A DNA stretch of 64,000 nucleotides from Lentisphaera marina (GCF_028745505.1 NZ_JAQZZL010000002.1:1984001-2048000); one strand, 5' to 3'. Positions 53,688 through 63,528 are shown, counted from the stretch's first letter. The notes: generated by a model from the letters alone, not told the origin. Made by a program: numbers and translations.

Positions 53688-55325
53688 TTAGTGAAAGTGC
53701 TGACCGTAGAAAAGGTTAACCGCATCAGCCACAATCGGTGAATGGTAGCGATTTTCTTTGCCAAATTTTTCGTCGAAGAAAGGAACAAACTTTTCTAAGA
53801 AGAGCTGACGGATTTCTGTCATCGTTTCTGAATTGTAGTCACGTGCCAAAAATTTCGGGTGACAGATCACAAAGAGTTGGTGAGGAATATTGTGACGAAA
53901 CGCTGGGCCATCGACAATAAATTCAGAGAGTGCCCGGAATAAAGCTTCTACCGCTTCTTGACGATCGTGACCACGACCAACTAATTTTGCAAACATGGGG
54001 TCAAAACTTGTGAGTGTATTACCACTATGAACGTAGCCGTAATGACGCATACGATCAGTACGTTTTGGTGGTAAGTAACGTTCAATTGTTTTACCGCCCA
54101 TTGGACCGTAACTTTCGCTATAGGGGTCAAGATTAGTGATACGTGCTTCGATAGAGTGACCACGGAACTCAATATCTTCTTGTTTAAGAGTAATGGGAGC
54201 ACCAAAAGCGTAAAGGATTTGCGATCTGAGTAAGTCGACACCAGTTGCTAGATTAGAAACGGGATGCTCAACCTGAATACGTGTATTCATCTCTAAGAAA
54301 TAAAGATTCTGAGATTCTTCATCGTAAATACATTCAAGGGTTGAAACTGAATCGAGACCACATAATTGTGCGAGTTTGGGTGCAGCAGCAATCATTTTTT
54401 CTAATTCTTTAGCGGCTACAGGATCAGTGTCCATCAAACTTTCTGGTGCAAGAAACTCTTCAATTTCTTTTTGCGAAGAACGCATCAAAGTACATTCGCG
54501 ACCATAGAAAGTGAGGTCTTTAAAAAGCTGAATTTCGTAGTGACGTGAAATCTCGATATTGAGTTCCATCACAAAGTGAGAAGGCCAACCTAGTGCATAC
54601 GATACATTCTGAACTTCTTCAAATTTAGCAGGCAAATCTTCTGCACCTTGGAAAACAATTTGACCGCGACCACCGCCACCAGCAACTGCTTTTAAACGGA
54701 AACGGCGATCGGCGAGTTCGGGATTGTCAGCAATAATCTGTGCATGTGCTTTTTGAGCATCTTCTAAAGTGCGAATATCACCTGCACCCGGAACAACTTG
54801 AAGTCCTGATTTTATGGCGATATCACGAGCATTATCTTTAGGCCCCATGATCGACTGCGTGTATTCACCAGGTCCAATAAAGATGTAACCTTCATCGACA
54901 ACTGCTTTAGCAAACTCAGGCTCTTCCGAGAGCATACCGTAACCTGGATGGATACCAATTTTGAAACCATCTTTACCGAAAAGATCTTCACCAATTTTGC
55001 GAACGATGCCACAAGCTGTGAGAAGTGTTGGGATATCCATATAAGGAGTTTTTGCACGACCCGCAGCTACTTGCTCCGGAGAAAAAGTGTCTGGACCAAT
55101 ACAAAGATGATATTCAGACTGTGCCACGTAAGGGTACTGGGCATCACCTGCAGTGTGCAGTGTCGCCGTCAATACGTGGGGGTTCATGATTTCTTTAGCT
55201 GCGCGCAAAGTATCTGCAGCAATTTCACCTCGGTTACATGAAATAACAAAGCAAGGTTTATCTTCGGGAATATGGCCCGTAATGCGAATGGATTCACCGT
55301 GAACGGTATCAGCGTGATAGCTCAT
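53688..55325 (-). CDS. Biotin carboxylase-like protein
   Basis: The 545-residue protein has an N-terminal biotin carboxylase domain, an ATP-grasp with KAVAGGGGRGQ, and the active-site segment YFLEMNTRIQVEHPVSNLATG. It carboxylates biotin with ATP and bicarbonate. It is longer than AccC (about 450 residues), with an extra segment of about 60 residues after the BC C-terminal domain (PHQLFVICHPKFLARDYNSE), as in some acyl-CoA or pyruvate carboxylase subunits. No carboxyltransferase or biotin carrier is adjacent, so its complex is unclear. The kinase gene follows after 3 bases. Confidence 0.85.
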   Translation of the reverse strand: MSYHADTVHGESIRITGHIPEDKPCFVISCNRGEIAADTLRAAKEIMNPHVLTATLHTAGDAQYPYVAQSEYHLCIGPDTFSPEQVAAGRAKTPYMDIPTLLTACGIVRKIGEDLFGKDGFKIGIHPGYGMLSEEPEFAKAVVDEGYIFIGPGEYTQSIMGPKDNARDIAIKSGLQVVPGAGDIRTLEDAQKAHAQIIADNPELADRRFRLKAVAGGGGRGQIVFQGAEDLPAKFEEVQNVSYALGWPSHFVMELNIEISRHYEIQLFKDLTFYGRECTLMRSSQKEIEEFLAPESLMDTDPVAAKELEKMIAAAPKLAQLCGLDSVSTLECIYDEESQNLYFLEMNTRIQVEHPVSNLATGVDLLRSQILYAFGAPITLKQEDIEFRGHSIEARITNLDPYSESYGPMGGKTIERYLPPKRTDRMRHYGYVHSGNTLTSFDPMFAKLVGRGHDRQEAVEALFRALSEFIVDGPAFRHNIPHQLFVICHPKFLARDYNSETMTEIRQLFLEKFVPFFDEKFGKENRYHSPIVADAVNLFYGQHFH

Positions 55326-55413
55326 AAATGTAGAGTTCCTGTTAGACTTTAATAATTTTTTGATAATAAAGCTGAAGTCACCATTTATTCCACATCTGAT
55401 GCCCTAAAAATAG

Positions 55414-55444
55414 AAAAAGGCCGGCTTAAAAGCCGACCTTTTTT
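55414..55444 (-). terminator. Terminator of the transketolase gene
   Basis: AAGG-c-CGGCT pairs with AGCCG-a-CCTT around a TAAA loop, with T runs on both sides. It lies about 30 bases after the minus-strand stop at 55472. Confidence 0.85.
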
Positions 55445-55471
55445 ACACTTTTAAAAGTGGATTAGAAATTC

Positions 55472-57445
55472 TTATGCGAGGTAATCGCGAACTTCTGCAG
55501 TTAGAGCCTCAGTCGTATAGCCAAAGTGCTCTGCAACCTTACCACCAGGACCACACTCACCGAAACGATCGAGGCAGTGATGACCACCCTGAAGTCCGAT
55601 GTAACGGTACCAGCTGATTGAAGAACCGTAATCAATCGCAAAACGACTGCTCACTGCACCTGGAAGAACGCTTTCTTTGTATTCTGCACTCTGCTCTTCG
55701 AAAAGAGTTGAAGAAGGCATTGATACAACGCGAACTGATTTACCATCAGCTTCAAGGTTTTTAGCTGTCTCAACTGCGAGCTCAACTTCAGAACCAGAAG
55801 CCATGAGGATGAGGTCAATAGAATCACCGCTTTCAGCTTTAGCAACATAAGCACCTTTGGCAACATCGTTGTCAACTGTTTCTGCGAGAGTTGTAAGATT
55901 TTGACGAGACATAAGAAGCGCAGTAGGACCATCAGTTTTTCTGATTGCCACTTCCCAGGCTGCTTTAACTTCGTTAGCATCTGCAGGGCGAAGAACAGTA
56001 AGACCAGGAATACACTCAAGAGCTGCTTTGTGCTCAACAGGCTGGTGAGTTGGACCATCTTCACCAACGAAGAATGAATCGTGAGTGAATACGTAAATTG
56101 CTGGAGTCTTCATAAGTGCCGCTAAACGAATAGTCGGACGCATATAATCAGCAAACACGAGGAAAGTTGAACAGTAAACGCGCATGCCACCGAAGTTGAT
56201 CATACCATTAACAATGCCACCCATACCGTGCTCACGCACACCAAAGTGAAGATTGCGACCATCAAACTTACCAGTGTTGATATCACCCTCTGCATCGAGG
56301 CGAGTTAAGTTCGAGCAATCGAGGTCAGCAGAACCACCAAGAAGGTAAGGAACTTGCGCTGCGAGTGAATTAAGAACGGCGTGTGAAGATTTACGTGAAG
56401 CTACTTTTTCGCCGACAGGGAATTCTGGGAAAGAAAATTCTGCGGGGAGCTCGTGATTTTGGTAAACATCCCATTCTTTACGGAGCTCAGGATTAGCTTG
56501 TGACCAAGCTGCAAACTCTGCTTCCCATGCTTTTTGTGCTTCAGCACCAGCTGCAGCAGTTTCTGCGCAGAAAGCTTTGACTGAATCACTAACGTCAAAA
56601 GCTTCGCCACCGAGAAGTGTTTCACGGAAAGCTGTTACTTCTTCTGCACCGAGTGGAGCACCGTGTACTTTATGAGTACCGGCTTTAGTTGGTGAACCTT
56701 TACCAATAATTGTCGTTGCAATGATGATAACTGGCTTATCAGATTGTTTAGCAAGAGTTAAAGAGGCATCTACTGCTTCAATATCATTACCATTACATTC
56801 AATAACTTCCCAGTTGTAAGCACGGAAACGCATCGCTACGTCTTCAGTGAATGCTAAGTCAGTTGAACCTTCAATTGTAATACTATTTGAATCATAAACG
56901 AGAACTAGGTTATCGAGACCGAGGTGACCAGCAGTTGATGCAGCTTCAGATGCTACACCTTCCATAAGACAACCATCACCACAAATTGCATAAACATTTG
57001 AGTCAAGGATTGTGTGATCTGCTGTGTTGAATTTTTCACCTTGTACTTTCGCTGCAAGAGCCATACCTACTGCATTAGAGATACCGGCGCCAAGTGGGCC
57101 AGTTGTTGTCTCTACTCCATCAGTATGACCAAATTCTGGGTGACCAGGAGTTTTTGCACCGAGCTGGCGGAAGTTCGCAAGATCATCTTTACTTACATCG
57201 TAACCAAAGAGGTGAAGAAGTGAGTAAATGAACATAGATCCATGACCCGCAGACAAAACAAAGCGGTCGCGATTGAACCAACTTGAGTCAGCTGGATTGT
57301 GTTTTAAGTGTTTACTCCAAAGTACGCTACCGATGTCTGAACATCCCATTGGCATACCTGGGTGACCAGAGTTAGCGGCTTGAACACCTTCTGCACTGAG
57401 TACAGCAATGTGATTAGAAAGCTCTTGTAGTTTTTCTTGGCTCAT
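55472..57445 (-). CDS. tkt: Transketolase
   Basis: The 657-residue protein matches full-length transketolase: AANSGHPGMPMGCSD, the thiamine diphosphate motif ICGDGCLMEGVASEAASTAG with later N-x-x-x-I, GVREHGMGGIVNGMI, and THDSFFVGEDGPTHQPVEHK. It moves two-carbon units in the pentose phosphate pathway. Codon choice is even and strongly biased, in keeping with high expression. Its upstream region to 57625 holds no gene. Confidence 0.97.
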   Translation of the reverse strand: MSQEKLQELSNHIAVLSAEGVQAANSGHPGMPMGCSDIGSVLWSKHLKHNPADSSWFNRDRFVLSAGHGSMFIYSLLHLFGYDVSKDDLANFRQLGAKTPGHPEFGHTDGVETTTGPLGAGISNAVGMALAAKVQGEKFNTADHTILDSNVYAICGDGCLMEGVASEAASTAGHLGLDNLVLVYDSNSITIEGSTDLAFTEDVAMRFRAYNWEVIECNGNDIEAVDASLTLAKQSDKPVIIIATTIIGKGSPTKAGTHKVHGAPLGAEEVTAFRETLLGGEAFDVSDSVKAFCAETAAAGAEAQKAWEAEFAAWSQANPELRKEWDVYQNHELPAEFSFPEFPVGEKVASRKSSHAVLNSLAAQVPYLLGGSADLDCSNLTRLDAEGDINTGKFDGRNLHFGVREHGMGGIVNGMINFGGMRVYCSTFLVFADYMRPTIRLAALMKTPAIYVFTHDSFFVGEDGPTHQPVEHKAALECIPGLTVLRPADANEVKAAWEVAIRKTDGPTALLMSRQNLTTLAETVDNDVAKGAYVAKAESGDSIDLILMASGSEVELAVETAKNLEADGKSVRVVSMPSSTLFEEQSAEYKESVLPGAVSSRFAIDYGSSISWYRYIGLQGGHHCLDRFGECGPGGKVAEHFGYTTEALTAEVRDYLA

Positions 57446-57625
57446 GTCAAATTATTCCGTGTTATAATTTATGTTAAAGTTGTTTACGTGATTACATATT
57501 GCGTTTAGCCCATAAATTTCAAGCACTTCTGAAAACTTTAAGACAAAGTTTAAAAATTCTATGATAATAAGTTCATCATCAATCAATTTTTTGCCGTAAA
57601 AATACAAAATAATTGTCTAAGTTGC

Positions 57626-57853
57626 TTACTTATCTCTACGCAGTTGGCGAATGGTGAATTTTGCTGGGTGCTGGTGCCTGCGAAAGTCGTTTGGAAAACA
57701 CTCGCAAGTTAAAATTACTACTCCGCGATTCTCGCGTCCCATCGCCCCTTCTTCACCAAACACCTCGCTGTAACAATAAAGTGTACGCCAAGCTAGGTTC
57801 TTAAATAGATTGATGGCTGGTTGCTCTACAAATGCATCTTCCGTATAAGTCAT
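57626..57853 (-). pseudogene. Type I restriction hsdR remnant joined to a copy of the mnmC 3' end
   Basis: The 75-codon frame starts MTYTEDAFVEQPAINLFKNL with a GGAG ribosome site, which is the N-terminus of type I restriction HsdR subunits (YTEDxxVEQPAI then LGW-like). After GRENRGVVIL it changes to FPNDFRRHQHPAKFTIRQLRR, a near copy of the C-terminus of MnmC encoded 1.4 kb upstream on the same strand (FPNDFRRHLHPAKFTIRDLRR). It is therefore a chimeric scar. HsdM and HsdS are absent, so no restriction activity is expected. Confidence 0.75.
57648..57694 (-). repeat. Direct repeat copy A (mnmC 3' end duplicate)
   Basis: This 47-base segment matches 59080-59126 at 45 positions, in the same orientation and the same reading frame. 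The pair flanks the TPR gene and the hsdR remnant, as att sites of an integrated element would. Confidence 0.9.
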
Positions 57854-58159
57854 TTTACTCCAAACTCCATTTGCGATGAAATAAGCATCTTTTTGATTAT
57901 TAGTGATTTACGAAAATAATGACCCTCGAGAGTACTTTGCGATGAAATAAAAACATATTTATGAGAGGGGAAAAATTTGTGTAACACAACCTGCAGTGAG
58001 TGCAAGGAACGATCTGCAAACTGATCGCTGATTTATAGCGATGTGTCACTCATTCAGGGTTCCGACTGATTTGCTACCTTATCCCCCGCGTTTCGCAAGG
58101 GGCTAAATAAGTACTGTTCTTTCAGAGCTCCATTAAATTACCTGACTTCTGGTCTTTGA
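57854..58159. other. Gene-free scar region with inverted repeats
   Basis: No gene is visible. A 15-base direct repeat (TTTGCGATGAAATAA) occurs at 57870-57884 and 57936-57950. A palindrome TTGTGT-a-ACACAA lies at 57977-57989. TGAGTG (57997-58002) and GGAAC (58006-58010) face CACTCA (58047-58052) and GTTCC (58059-58063) in crossing order, around the hairpins CGATC/GATCG and CGCT/AGCG. CCCC-GCG/CGC-aa-GGGG follows at 58084-58102. Confidence 0.5.
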
Positions 58160-59014
58160 TTACGTCAAAGGATTTTGATTTTTGGCTAGAGTTTCGAGAA
58201 CTGTATTCGTAACATTTACATTCCCCCCTAGTTCCTCTCCCTCTTTCAATGCTGAAATAATTCGTTTATTTTTTTTCGCTAGTTCATAATCAGGGTCCAT
58301 CTTTAAGGCCTGATCTAAATGGCTGACAGCTTTTTTAATCTCGCCATCTCTAGCTAGGCAAATCGCCAAGTTACCGTGAGCAGGTGGCGATTCTGGATTA
58401 ATTTTTACTGACTCAATAAAGAGTTCTTTTGCTCTTTTATACTCACCGTCTTCCATCCAATCCATAGCTTCATGAAAGGTGACTGCTGCGTGAATAAAGT
58501 TATCTGGCGATATTCCATTGTGTTCTTCAAAATTGTTTAAGTACTCGAGGCTTTGCACAACAATGGCGTGTTCTTTGGGGAAACTCTCAATGATCTCTAA
58601 ATGAACTGATAAGGCTTCATCAAATTGTCCAATTTCTTCATATACATAAGCAAGGTTATGATAAGCCTCTATCATATCTTCATCACGATCTATGGCTATT
58701 TCCAAATGAATTCGAGCCTCGAAAAACTCTCCGAGTTGAAGGTAAAAAGTCCCCATAACATAATTGAGACTAGCATCCTCAGAGTTATCTTCGTAGATGT
58801 CTATTAATGATGTAAGCGCCTGCTCACGACGGCCTTCTTTAAAATCCACAAGTGATTGATCAATAATGTCATCAATTTGCTCTTCGCTTAGTTTTACCCT
58901 CACCAACTTAAACTTCTGCTGGAGTTCATTATGCTTTTGTAGACGCAATTTTTCTTTGCGGGCTTTTTTCTTTTGCGCTTTCTGCTGGTTCTTTTTATGT
59001 TGATTTTTCTTCAT
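58160..59014 (-). CDS. TPR-repeat protein
   Basis: The 284-residue protein starts with a strongly basic helix of about 45 residues (MKKNQHKKNQQKAQKKKARK), without a signal peptide, followed by several tetratricopeptide repeats such as AYHNLAYVYEEIGQFDEALS and AHGNLAICLARDGEIKKAVS. It is probably a cytoplasmic scaffold that binds nucleic acid or proteins. It lies between the two copies of the mnmC 3' repeat, so it may have arrived with a mobile element. Confidence 0.8.
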   Translation of the reverse strand: MKKNQHKKNQQKAQKKKARKEKLRLQKHNELQQKFKLVRVKLSEEQIDDIIDQSLVDFKEGRREQALTSLIDIYEDNSEDASLNYVMGTFYLQLGEFFEARIHLEIAIDRDEDMIEAYHNLAYVYEEIGQFDEALSVHLEIIESFPKEHAIVVQSLEYLNNFEEHNGISPDNFIHAAVTFHEAMDWMEDGEYKRAKELFIESVKINPESPPAHGNLAICLARDGEIKKAVSHLDQALKMDPDYELAKKNKRIISALKEGEELGGNVNVTNTVLETLAKNQNPLT

Positions 59015-59060
59015 AGATTCTCTACACTTTTAATGATTACTAACTACGTTTGCTATACTA

Positions 59061-60965
59061 CTAAGCCCGTCGCAAGTCACGAATGGTGAATTTTGCTGGG
59101 TGCAAGTGCCTGCGAAAGTCGTTTGGGAAAAAGCTACGACCATGAACAATTTCTTCCACGAGCATGCGAGCGCACATGGGAGCCGTCGTAAAACCTCTTG
59201 AGCCAAAGCCACTCGCTACAAAAAGCCCAGGCAAGTATTTTGCTTCAGGTAATCGTGAAGCAGCGTGAGTTCTTTTATCACCGCCATAAGTCTCTTTAAA
59301 ACACTCTAAATCGGGCATCGGACCCACGACCGGTAAATAATCTTTTGATTTACAACGAAACGCTGTACGCCCTTGATCAAACTCAAGATCCGAATCTAAA
59401 CTAGGAAGTAAATCTTTGAGCGCTTTTGCGAGTTCCGCAAAATCATTTGATCTTAAAGATTGATCCTCATCGTCTTCCTGATAAGTTGCCCCTAAAAGAA
59501 AGTCATCACCATCTTTGAGTAAATATTTATCGCCATACATATTGGGCAAATCATCAAACTGTTTAAGTAATTCGCCTTTAACGTGCGCTACTTGACCACG
59601 TAAACTGGAGAGTTTCAGAATAGATTCGCCATAAATTTGTTCCACTAATTGTCTTGTCCCAGTGCCCGCAGCAATAATCAGAGTGTCACTGCTTAGCTGA
59701 CTTCCATCACTCATTGTTAAAGCCCAAAGCTGATCTTTGAATTCAATTTTTTGAACCTGACCTTTAACAAGCTCCGTTTGCGATTCTCGCAAAAAAACCT
59801 CACACACTTCAACTGGATTAATGACAGCTGATTGCTGCATATAAAGTGCCTGCTTCGCATAAGGAAATTCTTTTTCACGATGCACATAATCAGTCCCGTG
59901 ACGTTTCTCTGCGTTTTCATATAGCTGATCATTTTCACACTTAACATCCAATTCATAGACCTGTGGATCGGTGCTGACGCCCAAATCTTCTAGTGCCCGT
60001 AAACTGTACTCAGCTCCACAAACTGTTAACATCTCCTGATGATTTCCATGCTGGGTAAAAAGAGGCATGATCATTCCACGACGGTTTCCCGAAGCGCCGC
60101 TGGCGACCTCGCCAGAAATATCGATTATTTGACTCTGAATCCCCTTCTTAAAAAACTCGCGTGCAATGCTTGTCCCCGCAATTCCAGACCCAATAATAAT
60201 GGGTTTACCGTTTGGCTTTTGTTTTTTGTGCACATACCAAGGAAGTTCAATTTTAGCAAAGCGACGTGACCCAGGCTCGAACACCCCATTTAAACGATGA
60301 CGCTTACCCGCAAAACCTGGAACTTTCTCCATCGCAAAACCGGCCTCCATCAAGCCTCGACGTACAAATCCCGCTGCAGTAAAAGTCGCCAAGGTCGTTC
60401 CTTCTCGAGAATGATTGGCTAAGAGTCGAAAAACATCCTGATTCCACATCTCAGGATTACTTGAAGGTGCGAAGCCATCTAAAAACCAAGCATCAGCGCG
60501 TAATGAGCACTCAGAAAAGGTATCCTGAACATCACCAAACATTAATAGTAATTGAACTTGCCCCTCTTCGAAATCTATGAGGTGAAAACCCTGCTTAGCT
60601 TTCGGCAGACGCGTCAACAAGATATCTGCGAGCTCCGCAAGCTCAGAGTACGGAGCTAAAGCTTTTCTTTGGAGCTCTAAATCTAAAGGGAAAAGTTCAC
60701 AAGTAAAAAAAATCAGTCGACAAGTTTTCGAAGACTTACGCCAAGTATCCCAAGCCGCCAAAAAATTAAGCCCCGTGCCAAATCCCGTTTCACCAATAAT
60801 AAGTTCATCTTCTTGCTCGAAACGTTCAGCAATGCAATTACCACCTAAAAAAATCTCTCGACTTTCAGCTAGACCACAACCTTCCATGAAGTAAGTATCT
60901 TCAAATTTCTGTGAATAAAGGGTTCCATCTTCTGTAAAGCTCCACGAATTTTCTTTAGCATTCAT
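59061..60965 (-). CDS. mnmC: Bifunctional tRNA mnm5s2U biosynthesis protein MnmC
   Basis: The 634-residue protein has an N-terminal SAM methyltransferase (GETGFGTGLNFLAAWDTW, WFLDGFAPSSNPEMW) and a C-terminal FAD-dependent oxidase (IIGSGIAGTSIAREFFKKGI, VASGFGSRGFTTAPMCARML). It finishes 5-methylaminomethyl-2-thiouridine at the wobble position of some tRNAs. The final 16 codons and flank are part of the 47-base duplicate seen at 57648. The gene itself looks intact, so any insertion restored its end. Confidence 0.94.
   Translation of the reverse strand: MNAKENSWSFTEDGTLYSQKFEDTYFMEGCGLAESREIFLGGNCIAERFEQEDELIIGETGFGTGLNFLAAWDTWRKSSKTCRLIFFTCELFPLDLELQRKALAPYSELAELADILLTRLPKAKQGFHLIDFEEGQVQLLLMFGDVQDTFSECSLRADAWFLDGFAPSSNPEMWNQDVFRLLANHSREGTTLATFTAAGFVRRGLMEAGFAMEKVPGFAGKRHRLNGVFEPGSRRFAKIELPWYVHKKQKPNGKPIIIGSGIAGTSIAREFFKKGIQSQIIDISGEVASGASGNRRGMIMPLFTQHGNHQEMLTVCGAEYSLRALEDLGVSTDPQVYELDVKCENDQLYENAEKRHGTDYVHREKEFPYAKQALYMQQSAVINPVEVCEVFLRESQTELVKGQVQKIEFKDQLWALTMSDGSQLSSDTLIIAAGTGTRQLVEQIYGESILKLSSLRGQVAHVKGELLKQFDDLPNMYGDKYLLKDGDDFLLGATYQEDDEDQSLRSNDFAELAKALKDLLPSLDSDLEFDQGRTAFRCKSKDYLPVVGPMPDLECFKETYGGDKRTHAASRLPEAKYLPGLFVASGFGSRGFTTAPMCARMLVEEIVHGRSFFPNDFRRHLHPAKFTIRDLRRA
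59080..59126 (-). repeat. Direct repeat copy B (in the mnmC 3' end)
   Basis: It matches 57648-57694 at 45 of 47 positions. The mismatches are two adjacent bases in the middle, and similarity stops sharply on both sides. Confidence 0.9.
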
Positions 60966-61100
60966 TTCTCATCCTAGAATTATAAACTTTTGGAATCTAA
61001 AGCCATTGATCACTTTTGCACTCTATAAGTAATTGCTAAGTTTATTGAAAATTTCACTTCTTGCTACTTGAGGCTTAACAATACAAATATAGATTCCTCT

Positions 61101-61796
61101 ATGGATAAAAAAATTTACACCGAAAACAAATATATATGGCTGTTAACAAGCCTAGCCATTTTCCTCTTACTTGCTCCATTCAGAGCGACTGATTTGGCTG
61201 GGGCCGAATTCTTTTCCAGTATTGCCTACTCATGTATACTCGGAACTGCTATATATACCTGCCGTAAAGACAAACACCTTTTACTGATATCCGCTACCCT
61301 CAGTTTCCCGGCAGTTGTTTCTTACTGGGCTCACTCCAATCACCTTTACAGCTCTCCTGAAACACTACTCATTTCAGGATCTTTATTTTACATCTTCTAT
61401 ATTTTCATCATTACACGTGAAGTCTTCCGCTTTCAACAATCCATTTACAATAAGCTTGCGGCAAGTTTATGCACATATTTAATGATTGGTATCACATTTA
61501 CTTATCTATTTACCTTAATTGAACTCAAATACCCAAACTCCTTCGCATTCCCCGACACCGAGTCCTTAAAACAAATGAATCAAGAGCAAGGGCTACCGCA
61601 TATGTTTGACCTTATGTACCACAGCTTTGTCACCCTTTCCACTTTAGGGTATGGCGATATACAACCTCGCAGTGGACTTAGCCGCATTCTTTGCATCACC
61701 GAAGCCCTCATCGGCCAAATCTACTTAGTCGTTATCGTGGCTGGCATTGTCAGTTCTAGTAACGATGGCTCCCTTCACCCCAAATCTAAAAGATAA
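61101..61796 (+). CDS. Ion channel with K+ selectivity filter
   Basis: The protein of about 231 residues (ATG at 61101; a TTG start 11 codons earlier is less likely) has several membrane helices and a C-terminal pore loop with the K+ filter in FVTLSTLGYGDIQPRSGLSR. Its layout, six membrane segments with the pore between the last two, suits an Ion_trans_2 type channel. Its stop overlaps the ATG of the Kef-type antiporter by one base, so the two are translationally coupled and likely work together in K+ balance. Confidence 0.85.
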   Translation: MDKKIYTENKYIWLLTSLAIFLLLAPFRATDLAGAEFFSSIAYSCILGTAIYTCRKDKHLLLISATLSFPAVVSYWAHSNHLYSSPETLLISGSLFYIFYIFIITREVFRFQQSIYNKLAASLCTYLMIGITFTYLFTLIELKYPNSFAFPDTESLKQMNQEQGLPHMFDLMYHSFVTLSTLGYGDIQPRSGLSRILCITEALIGQIYLVVIVAGIVSSSNDGSLHPKSKR

Positions 61797-63445
61797 TGAA
61801 TGCTATCATTTGGATCGGTATCGCCTTCTTTTTTGGTACCATAGCCAAACTCATCCGTCTACCTCCGCTCATAGGTTATTTAGGCGCTGGCTTTTTACTC
61901 CCGAGTATTGCTCAACTCACATCAGATCCAAATCTCGCTTCCGAACTTAAGAATAGTGAAGCACTTAACCAATTTGCAGATCTAGGTGTCACCCTCCTGC
62001 TATTTACAATTGGCTTGAAACTAAAAGTTAAAAACTTACTACGATTACCCATTTGGGGAACGGGCTTTGGCCACATGGCTTTGATCACCCTTGCCATGTC
62101 AGGCTTACTCTTTCTACTCGCTTCAACTGGACTAGGTCCGATGAGTGGCCTAGATATAAAAGCCATTGCTCTAATTAGTTTTGCCTTAAGTTTTTCAAGT
62201 ACGGTTTTTGTCGTCAAAGTTCTCGAAGAAAAGGCTGCCATGAATTCCTTTTATGGGAGCTTGGCAATTGGCATCCTAATTATTCAAGATATTGCGGCAG
62301 TCATCTATCTAGCTGCCTCAACAGGTAAAATCCCCTCTCCTTGGGCTTTAGCTCTAGTAATTGGACTCTACCCAATCCATCGTCTGATGAAAAAATTCCT
62401 CAACTTTATCCAGCACGGAGAACTACTGCTCTTATTCGGCTTACTTATTGCACTTGGTGGAGCGGTACTCTTTGAATCTTTCGGGATCAAAGGAGACCTA
62501 GGAGCTCTCATTTTAGGTATCATGCTTTCAAAACATAAGTACGCCACTAATCTCGCGAAAGAATTATTTAATTTCAAGGACTTGTTTCTTGTTGGCTTCT
62601 TTTTGAGCATTGGCTTAAGTGGCATCCCGGATTCTGACATCATTCTCACTGCCGCACTCATTTCTTTGGTCTTACCTTTAAAAGCCTTACTCTTTTTCTT
62701 TTTTCTCACAAAGTTGCGTGTTACGAGTCGAACTGCTATTCTATCTTCAGCTATCCTCTTCAATTATTCTGAATTTGGCCTCATTGTCGCTAAAGTTGGC
62801 GTCGATACACAAGTCTTAAGTCCAGAATGGTTGACAATTATCGCACTTTCGCTAGCCATCAGCTTTCTCTACGCCTCACCACTCTCCGCTAATAGTGAAA
62901 AACTCATAGAGTTTTTTATTGAAAAAGCCAAAAAATTCGAATCCAAATCACGTTTACCTGAAGAAATCATTATTGATCCAGGAGATGTCAATATTATTAT
63001 CATAGGCATGGGACGTCTAGGAACCGGTGCCTACGATGAATTCCTCCACCAAGGCATAGACAAAATTGTTGGTTTTGATAATGATTCTTCTGTTATCGAA
63101 CGCCACACTGAAGAAGGAAGACATGCCATCCTCGCCAATTCTGTTGATCCTGATTTCTGGGAACGCTTTTGCATAAATCACCCCTCTATTCACATGGTCC
63201 TTCTAAGTATGCCCCAAACTTCAAACAATCTCTTTGCTGCCCAACAATTACGATCCAATAATTTTGAAGGGAAAATATTTGCCACCGTAAAATACAAAGA
63301 AGACGAAGCCCTTCTTAAAGAAAATGGCGTGGATTACATCTTTAATTTTTATACTTCCGCTGGTGCAGGTTTTGCCAGTGAATCACTCTCGGTTTTACCA
63401 CAAAAAGAGGGTTCCATGGAAATTTGTGCAGAAAACATTATCTAA
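61796..63445 (+). CDS. Kef-type K+/H+ antiporter with RCK (TrkA-N) domain
   Basis: The 549-residue protein has a CPA2 antiporter domain of about 12 helices (IGYLGAGFLLPSIAQL; FADLGVTLLLFTIGLKLKVK; VFVVKVLEEKAAMNSFYGSL; SIGLSGIPD) and a cytoplasmic NAD-binding domain from about residue 395 (VNIIIIGMGRLGTGAYDEFL then FDNDSSVIERH). It resembles YbaL/KefB-like exchangers. It is coupled to the K+ channel gene in front of it. Confidence 0.9.
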   Translation: MNAIIWIGIAFFFGTIAKLIRLPPLIGYLGAGFLLPSIAQLTSDPNLASELKNSEALNQFADLGVTLLLFTIGLKLKVKNLLRLPIWGTGFGHMALITLAMSGLLFLLASTGLGPMSGLDIKAIALISFALSFSSTVFVVKVLEEKAAMNSFYGSLAIGILIIQDIAAVIYLAASTGKIPSPWALALVIGLYPIHRLMKKFLNFIQHGELLLLFGLLIALGGAVLFESFGIKGDLGALILGIMLSKHKYATNLAKELFNFKDLFLVGFFLSIGLSGIPDSDIILTAALISLVLPLKALLFFFFLTKLRVTSRTAILSSAILFNYSEFGLIVAKVGVDTQVLSPEWLTIIALSLAISFLYASPLSANSEKLIEFFIEKAKKFESKSRLPEEIIIDPGDVNIIIIGMGRLGTGAYDEFLHQGIDKIVGFDNDSSVIERHTEEGRHAILANSVDPDFWERFCINHPSIHMVLLSMPQTSNNLFAAQQLRSNNFEGKIFATVKYKEDEALLKENGVDYIFNFYTSAGAGFASESLSVLPQKEGSMEICAENII

Positions 63446-63528
63446 TGCTTCAAGACTGAGTTCTTCAAGCTTCTTTTCCTTTGGAAAAAGTCTACATTGA
63501 ATCAACATAATCAATTAGGGAGCTCAAT

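Noticed and set aside
57960..58110. Integron attC site
   Set aside because: The flanking core sites lack the RYYYAAC/GTTRRRY pattern, and no integron integrase is in the window.
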